NCBI GenBank assembly: GCA_937907395.1
Contig: CALCII010000013.1
Coordinates: forward strand, 434,001-498,000
Direction of reading: 5' to 3'
Source of the DNA: an uncultured Chitinophagaceae bacterium
Lineage (GTDB): Bacteria; Bacteroidota; Bacteroidia; Chitinophagales; Chitinophagaceae
Length of the DNA: 64,000 nt
In this document: positions 58,821 to 64,000 of the stretch, one piece after another
How the letters are laid out: every line of letters starts with the position of its first letter
Numbering within the stretch: the first letter of the stretch is position 1
Notes under the pieces: generated by a model
Seen by the model: the letters and a program-made list of their open reading frames with translations, nothing else
Databases searched by the model: none
What the model was told of the DNA's origin: nothing
Program-made: the position numbers and the translations under genes

Positions 58821-60983
58821 ATGTTATCACAACCAATCAGCAAGTCATTTGATCTGGGCGGTGGTCGTATTGTGACCATCGAAACCGGAAAACTGGCCCG
58901 CCAGGCCGATGGCGCTGTAACAGTTCGCCAGGGTAATTGTATTTTACTCGCAACTGTAGTAGCTAATAAAGAACCCAGAGAAGGTCAGGATTTCTTCCCC
59001 CTTTCTGTAGATTACCAGGAAAAATTTGCATCAGCAGGCCGTATTCCCGGCTCCTTCTTCAAAAGAGAAGCAAGGTTAAACGATTATGAAATTCTCACCA
59101 GTCGTTTAATTGACCGTGCTTTACGCCCTCTCTTTCCCGAAGATTATCTCTGCGATGTACAGGTGCTTATCAGTTTAATTTCATCCGATCCGGAAGTAAT
59201 GCCCGATGCATTGGCTTGTTTAGCCGCATCTGCTGCTTTAGCCGTTTCAGATATTCCTATTAAGGAAATTATTTCTGAGGTACGTATTGCAACAGTTGAC
59301 GGAGAATTGGTGGTGAACCCCAGCCGCAGCCAGTTGGAAAATGCAACTGCTGAATTTATCATCGCTGCCACAGAGAAAAACCTCATGATGGTGGAAGGTG
59401 AAGCTGCAGAGTGCAGTGAAGAAGACCTGGTGAAAGCATTGGAGCTGGCACATGAAGCCATTCGTGTTCAGATTCAGGCCCAGGCCGAACTCCGTGCTGC
59501 AGCAGGTGTAACCGGTAAGAGAGATTATAAAAAACCTGAAGGGAGCGAAGAAATTAACCAGAAAGTAGTTGCTTTCGCTAAAGAAAGAGTGTACCAGATT
59601 TCAAAATCAGCCAGTGCCAAGCATGTACGTTCTGAAGCGTATGATAAACTGAAGGAAGAAGTGGTGGCAAGCCTGGGCGAAGAAGCAACCGATCTGCAGA
59701 AGAAACTGGCGAAGAAATATTTCGAAGACCTGAAATGGGAAGTGGTGCGTGATATGATCCTCGAAGATCGTGTTCGTCTCGATGGCCGTAAGCTGGATGA
59801 AGTTCGTCCGCTGGCAATGGAAATTGAACCGCTGCCAACCCCTCACGGATCTGCCTTATTTACACGTGGCGAAACACAATCACTCACAACAGTTACATTG
59901 GGTACTAAACTCGATGAGTTGCTCATTGAAAGTGCTGCCCGTTCCGAATATTCTAAATTCATCCTGCATTATAACTTCCCTCCGTTTTCAACCGGTGAAG
60001 TGAAAATGATGCGTGGTCCCGGCCGTCGTGAAGTAGGACATGGAAACCTTGCCATGCGTTCATTAAAGCAAATGATGCCCGGAAGCGAATATCCTTACAC
60101 TGTTCGTGTGGTAAGTGATATCCTCGAATCAAACGGATCTTCTTCTATGGCCACTGTTTGTGCCGGCTCACTGGCGCTGATGGATGCAGGTGTACCTATT
60201 CCCAAGCACGTAAGTGGTGTGGCAATGGGATTGATTACACGTGGCGATGGTAAGTATGCAATTCTTACAGATATCCTTGGTGATGAAGATCATTTGGGAG
60301 ATATGGACTTTAAAGTTACCGGTACACGTGATGGTATTTGCGGTGTGCAAATGGATATTAAAGTAGATGGCTTAAGCATGGATGTTATGCGTGAAGCACT
60401 GGAACAAGCCCGCAAAGGCCGTTTACACATTCTTGATGCCATGTACAATTGTGTGGCTGAAGCCCGTCCTGAAGTGAAACCTCATGCTCCGAGAATGGAG
60501 AAACTCTTTATCGATAAAGAATTCATTGGTGCAGTAATCGGGCCACAGGGTAAAGTGATCCAGGAAATTCAACGTGAAACCGGTACAACGATTACCATTG
60601 AAGAAATCGGTAATTACGGTGAAGTAAGTATCTTCTCTCCTGCTAAAGAAGGTCTGGATAAGGCCGTTGCATGGGTGAAAGGTATTGTTGCTGTTCCGGA
60701 AGTGGGAAGTGTGTATGAAGCAACCGTTAAAGGAATCAAGGAGTTTGGTGCATTTGTGGAATTCCTGCCTAAGAAAGAAGGTCTGTTACACATCAGTGAA
60801 ATCAGCTGGAAACGTCTCGATTCAATGGAAGGTATCTTCAAAATCGGCGACCAGGTGAAAGTGAAACTGATTGGTATCGATCACAAGACCGGTAAATTCA
60901 AGCTCAGCCGCAAAGCGCTGATGCCGAAACCGGAAGGCACTCCCCGACCTCCCAGAGAAGAAGGGAACGGAGAACAAGCTTGA
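58821..60983 (+). CDS. pnp: Polyribonucleotide nucleotidyltransferase (PNPase)
   Basis: Phosphorolytic 3'-5' exoribonuclease and degradosome component. The 720-residue protein has two RNase PH domains (the second holds RGETQSLTTVTLG and GDEDHLGDMDFKVTGT with catalytic Asp), then a KH domain (GAVIGPQGKVIQEIQRETG near 565-583) and an S1 domain (YEATVKGIKEFGAFVEFLP near 630-650, HISEIS). A Pro/Arg-rich tail of about 20 residues ends it. Length is normal. rpsO-pnp order is conserved in many bacteria. Confidence 0.98.
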   Translation: MLSQPISKSFDLGGGRIVTIETGKLARQADGAVTVRQGNCILLATVVANKEPREGQDFFPLSVDYQEKFASAGRIPGSFFKREARLNDYEILTSRLIDRALRPLFPEDYLCDVQVLISLISSDPEVMPDALACLAASAALAVSDIPIKEIISEVRIATVDGELVVNPSRSQLENATAEFIIAATEKNLMMVEGEAAECSEEDLVKALELAHEAIRVQIQAQAELRAAAGVTGKRDYKKPEGSEEINQKVVAFAKERVYQISKSASAKHVRSEAYDKLKEEVVASLGEEATDLQKKLAKKYFEDLKWEVVRDMILEDRVRLDGRKLDEVRPLAMEIEPLPTPHGSALFTRGETQSLTTVTLGTKLDELLIESAARSEYSKFILHYNFPPFSTGEVKMMRGPGRREVGHGNLAMRSLKQMMPGSEYPYTVRVVSDILESNGSSSMATVCAGSLALMDAGVPIPKHVSGVAMGLITRGDGKYAILTDILGDEDHLGDMDFKVTGTRDGICGVQMDIKVDGLSMDVMREALEQARKGRLHILDAMYNCVAEARPEVKPHAPRMEKLFIDKEFIGAVIGPQGKVIQEIQRETGTTITIEEIGNYGEVSIFSPAKEGLDKAVAWVKGIVAVPEVGSVYEATVKGIKEFGAFVEFLPKKEGLLHISEISWKRLDSMEGIFKIGDQVKVKLIGIDHKTGKFKLSRKALMPKPEGTPRPPREEGNGEQA

Positions 60984-61010
60984 TTCATCGAACGAAATAC
61001 ATGAACTTTG

Positions 61011-61037
61011 AGGCCACGTTAAAACGTGGCCTTTTTT
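61011..61037 (+). terminator. Terminator after pnp
   Basis: Stem AGGCCACGTT / AACGTGGCCT with a very short loop and T run; it lies only 3 bases before the prmA start codon. Confidence 0.85.
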
Positions 61038-61040
61038 ATT

Positions 61041-61862
61041 ATGGCAAATTCTATACAAGTAACTATTGCAGGTACAACGGAACAGCAAACCGAAATTCTT
61101 ATTGCATTACTATCTGAAGCAGGGTATGAAGGATTTGAAGAGGCTGATCAGGGCTTAATCGCATATATACCCGAAGAAAGTTGGGACGAAGACTCATTAA
61201 AAGAGACACTCCTTCCTTTCGGTTTGGATTACTCAACTTCGGTTATACAACCCCGTAACTGGAATGCAGAATGGGAGCGGGATTATGAACCGGTGATTGT
61301 AGATGATTTTGTAGCAGTAAGGGCTCATTTTCATCAACCCAATCCGACAGTGGTACATGAAATCATCATCACTCCCAAGATGAGCTTTGGTACCGGTCAT
61401 CATGCAACTACCTGGCAAATGATGAAATGGATGGAGTCGATGGACTTTCAATCAAAAAAGGTGTTTGACTTTGGTACAGGTACCGGTGTGCTGGCCATCC
61501 TGGCAGAAAAGTTAGGAGCAGCAGAAGTACTGGCCATTGATAATGACGACTGGAGCATTGAGAATACCATTGAAAATGTTGAACGAAACAACGGGCAGAA
61601 AATAAGTGTGCAAAAAGCAGAAGAACCGGTTGGCAGCCGGCAGTTTGATATTATACTGGCCAATATTAACCGCCATGTGCTGCTTCAGTTTATGGAGCAA
61701 ATGAGTAAACAGCTCAAGCCCGGTGGCTATTTGCTCATCAGTGGTTTTTATGCCGATGAAAATGATATTCTTACGGATGCCGCTGCCGTACATCAATTGC
61801 AACTGCTCAAGGGATCGGAGCGTCATAAATGGAGTTCTTTGATGTTGCAAAAAAATCAATAA
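61041..61862 (+). CDS. prmA: Ribosomal protein L11 methyltransferase
   Basis: Methylates lysines and the N terminus of L11 with S-adenosylmethionine. The 273-residue protein has an N-terminal substrate-binding domain (about 1-95), the SAM motif VFDFGTGTGVLAILAEKLGA near 138-157, VLAIDNDDWSIENT and the ILANINRHVL segment. ATG 61041 is chosen; a GTG at 61026 lies inside the pnp terminator stem. plsY begins 3 bases after its stop. Confidence 0.93.
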   Translation: MANSIQVTIAGTTEQQTEILIALLSEAGYEGFEEADQGLIAYIPEESWDEDSLKETLLPFGLDYSTSVIQPRNWNAEWERDYEPVIVDDFVAVRAHFHQPNPTVVHEIIITPKMSFGTGHHATTWQMMKWMESMDFQSKKVFDFGTGTGVLAILAEKLGAAEVLAIDNDDWSIENTIENVERNNGQKISVQKAEEPVGSRQFDIILANINRHVLLQFMEQMSKQLKPGGYLLISGFYADENDILTDAAAVHQLQLLKGSERHKWSSLMLQKNQ

Positions 61863-61865
61863 TCC

Positions 61866-62501
61866 ATGCACCTGGCATTTCTCATAAGTATGGCTTACCT
61901 GATCGGCTCTGTTCCCACAGCTTTGTGGGTGAGCCGTATCTTCTTTGGTATAGATATACGGGAACACGGTAGCGGAAATATGGGAGCTACTAATACGTTT
62001 CGTGTGCTGGGCACCTGGTATGGAATTTTCGTGTTAGTGATTGATATGGGTAAAGGAATCGCTGCTGTTCAATTGTACCGTTGTTTACATACGGATGATT
62101 GGTGGTCGCATGAAATCATGTTCTGGCAACTGGTGTTTGGTTTGGTGGCAATTGCTGGCCATATCTTTCCGGTGTTCGCTGGTTTCAGAGGGGGAAAAGG
62201 AGTCGCTACTTTGTTTGGTGTGGTTCTGGCAATACAACCGTGGACAGCGTTGATCAGTGTGCTGGCTTTTTTAATAGTGGTTCTTTTAACAAGGTATATT
62301 TCAGCAGGATCATTAGCCGGTGTAATTGTTTTTGCAGCATGTGTGTTTTTTGTTTTCCGGGAAACAGATTTGTATATACGTTGGTTTGCCGGGCTATCGG
62401 CATTATTAGTGATCTTTCTGCACCGTAAGAACTTATTGCGTTTGTGGAAGGGTACCGAAAACAAAATCAGTTTCAAAAAAAAGGACCGTTCAAAGCATTA
62501 A
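61866..62501 (+). CDS. plsY: Glycerol-3-phosphate acyltransferase PlsY
   Basis: First acylation of glycerol 3-phosphate using acyl-phosphate in phospholipid synthesis; inner-membrane enzyme. The 211-residue protein has five or so membrane segments and the conserved loops GSVPTALWVSRIFFGIDIR, HGSGNMGATNTFRVLG and FPVFAGFRGGKGVAT. The basic C-terminal tail is cytoplasmic. It is translationally close to prmA. Confidence 0.95.
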   Translation: MHLAFLISMAYLIGSVPTALWVSRIFFGIDIREHGSGNMGATNTFRVLGTWYGIFVLVIDMGKGIAAVQLYRCLHTDDWWSHEIMFWQLVFGLVAIAGHIFPVFAGFRGGKGVATLFGVVLAIQPWTALISVLAFLIVVLLTRYISAGSLAGVIVFAACVFFVFRETDLYIRWFAGLSALLVIFLHRKNLLRLWKGTENKISFKKKDRSKH

Positions 62502-62577
62502 CGAATTGTTATCAGAACCGGGTTAAACAGGTATGGTTCTTGCAAATCATAAAATCGAGATTGTAAAACAAATCAAT

Positions 62578-63390
62578 ATGAGACAGATTCTTACTTTATT
62601 CATCACCACTGCTTTCTTATTTATCGGTTGTGCCAAAAACCAGGTGACCGGCAGGAAACAATTAATCCTGATACCTGAAACGGAACTGCAAAGCATGGCC
62701 GGACAACAATACAAACAGTTTCTTTCTGAAAATAAGGTAGTGGCCACCACTGTAAATAAAGATGCAGAAATGGTAAGGAGGGTAGGAACACGGATCGCTT
62801 ATGCCATCAGTAAGTTTTATGAGCAGCAGGGCAAATCAGATATTTTAAACGGATATAGCTGGGAATTTAACCTGGTAGACAGTAAGGATGTAAATGCCTG
62901 GTGTATGCCCGGTGGTAAAGTGGTGGTATATACCGGTCTGTTGCCGGTAACTCAAAATGAAGCGGCACTGGCCGTGGTAATGGGGCACGAAATTGCACAT
63001 GCTATCGCCAAACACGGTAATGAAAGAATGAGCCAGGGGTTAATGCAGCAATTTGGCGGCATTGCTCTCCAGGTAGCTGTGGCTAATAAACCTCAGGAAA
63101 CACAAAATATGTTTATGTCGGCCTATGGATTGGGTTCAACAGTAGGCGCTATTCTTCCTTTTTCCCGTAAACAGGAATTGGAAGCCGATCAGTTTGGATT
63201 GCGCTTTGCCGCCATGGCTGGTTATAATCCGCAGGAAGCCACCGCTTTCTGGAAACGGATGGCACAGGTGGGGGGCGGACAAAAACCACCGGAACTCCTC
63301 AGTACACACCCTTCCGACGAAACCCGGATTCAGAAAATGGATGGTTATGTAAAGGAAGCTATGCAGTACTATAAACCGGCGGGCAAGTAA
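62578..63390 (+). CDS. M48-family zinc metalloprotease lipoprotein
   Basis: A 270-residue protein with a lipoprotein signal (TTAFLFIGC). The gluzincin core has HEIAHAIAKHG with the zinc-binding HExxH, the third ligand in LEADQFGLRFA, and a substrate/structural STHPSDETRI motif. It resembles BepA/LoiP-type periplasmic proteases for outer-membrane quality control, without their C-terminal TPR domain. The true start is ATG 62578, at the signal peptide. Role inferred from family. Confidence 0.93.
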   Translation: MRQILTLFITTAFLFIGCAKNQVTGRKQLILIPETELQSMAGQQYKQFLSENKVVATTVNKDAEMVRRVGTRIAYAISKFYEQQGKSDILNGYSWEFNLVDSKDVNAWCMPGGKVVVYTGLLPVTQNEAALAVVMGHEIAHAIAKHGNERMSQGLMQQFGGIALQVAVANKPQETQNMFMSAYGLGSTVGAILPFSRKQELEADQFGLRFAAMAGYNPQEATAFWKRMAQVGGGQKPPELLSTHPSDETRIQKMDGYVKEAMQYYKPAGK

Positions 63391-63478
63391 GGGGATAAGT
63401 TGGGGGGAAACGGCTTGTTTGTTTAAGTTAGAGGTGTGATTGTTTAAGCAAAATGGCTAAAAGTAGGTGGAAACACTG

Positions 63479-63486
63479 TACCTTTG
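63479..63486 (+). promoter_or_regulatory. Promoter -7 box of the DUF3052 gene (TACCTTTG)
   Basis: Exact TAnnTTTG followed by C, 33 bases before ATG 63520; the TTG at 63484 inside the box is a false start. Confidence 0.6.
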
Positions 63487-63519
63487 CACTCTTATTCAAG
63501 TCTCATCAAACTCTTAAGT

Positions 63520-63966
63520 ATGTCGATTTCTCTGTTGGAAAAACTCCAGTTTCAAGACGAAAAAAACTTACTGATTCAGGGCCTTCCTTCTTCCATCGAA
63601 AAGCAATTTGTGAAATTGTCGTTTGCCAAAAACGTCACTCCATTGCTTCGCAGTAAAAAGATTGATTTTGCCCTGATCTTTGCGATTAATCAGAATCAGC
63701 TGAACGGAATTTTAAAGGATGTGCTCCCTGCTTTGGGCAATGGCGCTAAGTTTTGGGTTGCTTATCCAAAAACATCTTCCAAAATTGTAAGCGATCTGAA
63801 TCGTGAAGGAAGCTGGCAATTTGTTTGCCAGTGCGGATTTGAAACTTCAGAAGAAGTAACGTTGGATCATGTTTGGACTGCTATTCGCTTCGACAGAGCC
63901 ATGGCATTAGCTCCAAAGCCAACACGCACAAGCAGAACTTCAAGGTTAAGTCCGGCTGAAGCTTAA
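63520..63966 (+). CDS. DUF3052-like protein
   Basis: A 148-residue cytoplasmic protein with the DUF3052 layout (by eye): KLSFAKNVTPLL near 30-42, KIDFALIFAINQNQL, the GAKFWVAYPKTSSKIVSDLN core near 80-99, and DHVWTAIRFDR near 122-132. The C-terminal 15 residues are basic and probably disordered. Function of the family is unknown. ATG 63520 is chosen over a TTG at 63484 inside the promoter. The remaining 34 bases of the window hold nothing. Confidence 0.8.
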   Translation: MSISLLEKLQFQDEKNLLIQGLPSSIEKQFVKLSFAKNVTPLLRSKKIDFALIFAINQNQLNGILKDVLPALGNGAKFWVAYPKTSSKIVSDLNREGSWQFVCQCGFETSEEVTLDHVWTAIRFDRAMALAPKPTRTSRTSRLSPAEA

Positions 63967-64000
63967 ATTACACCGCAGAACATTATTTTTGAGCCGTCTT

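Noticed and set aside
61026..61040. GTG start for prmA five codons upstream
   Set aside because: The GTG is in the stem of the pnp terminator; ATG 61041 gives the family start.
1..64000. tRNA, rRNA, phage, transposon and defence-system genes
   Set aside because: I looked through the gaps and products and saw none; a covariance search was not possible, so a small RNA could be missed.

Overview
The window looks like chromosomal DNA of a Bacteroidota bacterium, most likely family Chitinophagaceae (the family is an inference). Four things point there. Strong Bacteroidota-type promoters (TTG, about 19 bases, TAnnTTTG) precede many genes, and starts lack clear Shine-Dalgarno sequences. Two giant secreted proteins end in type IX secretion (T9SS) C-terminal domains of both known kinds. 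There is a TonB-dependent receptor, many lipoproteins and outer-membrane barrels. Base composition is moderate and AT-leaning throughout, with no sign of a recent island, prophage, insertion sequence, CRISPR array, tRNA or rRNA gene.

Layout. 1-5.0 kb: proC, a barrel protein, pyrG and a DUF4407 membrane protein. 5.2-13.2 kb: yidC, small secreted proteins, two TPR proteins, a ComA-family (phosphosulfolactate synthase) gene overlapping aroE, and an OmpA-like lipoprotein. 13.2-16.4 kb: a tight minus-strand operon of a small protein that resembles DNA polymerase III psi by eye, rdgB, an ECF sigma factor, a membrane protein with five tryptophan repeats, and a thioesterase. 16.5-29.6 kb: ilvE, a 1600-residue PKD-repeat protein, then rpsL-rpsG and fusA. 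A 1144-residue T9SS substrate sits between rpsG and fusA, and fusA has its own promoter and a structured 250-base leader. 29.7-34.8 kb: a diheme peroxidase lipoprotein and a three-gene biotin-dependent acyl-CoA carboxylase operon.

35.4-38.8 kb is the most interesting part. It is a three-gene minus-strand unit: a small Cys-rich membrane protein, a Met/His-rich YtkA/FixH-like lipoprotein, and a TonB receptor carrying the CxxxM and HxM copper-site motifs known from OprC. It is a plausible copper-acquisition cassette. 38.9-49 kb holds housekeeping genes: lpdA, a DEAD-box helicase, an rRNA/tRNA methyltransferase, a UbiA-type prenyltransferase, ruvX, def, rluD and lipB, with several secreted proteins of unknown function. 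49-57.7 kb: a PLP enzyme, a nucleotidyltransferase, pgi, ribF, purM, an ftsE-like ATPase and two glycosyltransferases. 57.8-64 kb: an NTF2-like protein, rpsO, pnp, prmA, plsY, an M48 protease lipoprotein and a DUF3052 protein.

Two regulatory themes recur. Several -7 boxes lie only 4-6 bases from the start codon, which suggests leaderless mRNAs. The TTG inside promoter boxes also creates false in-frame start codons, so many starts here were moved inward. All functions are from reading motifs by eye; no database search was run.
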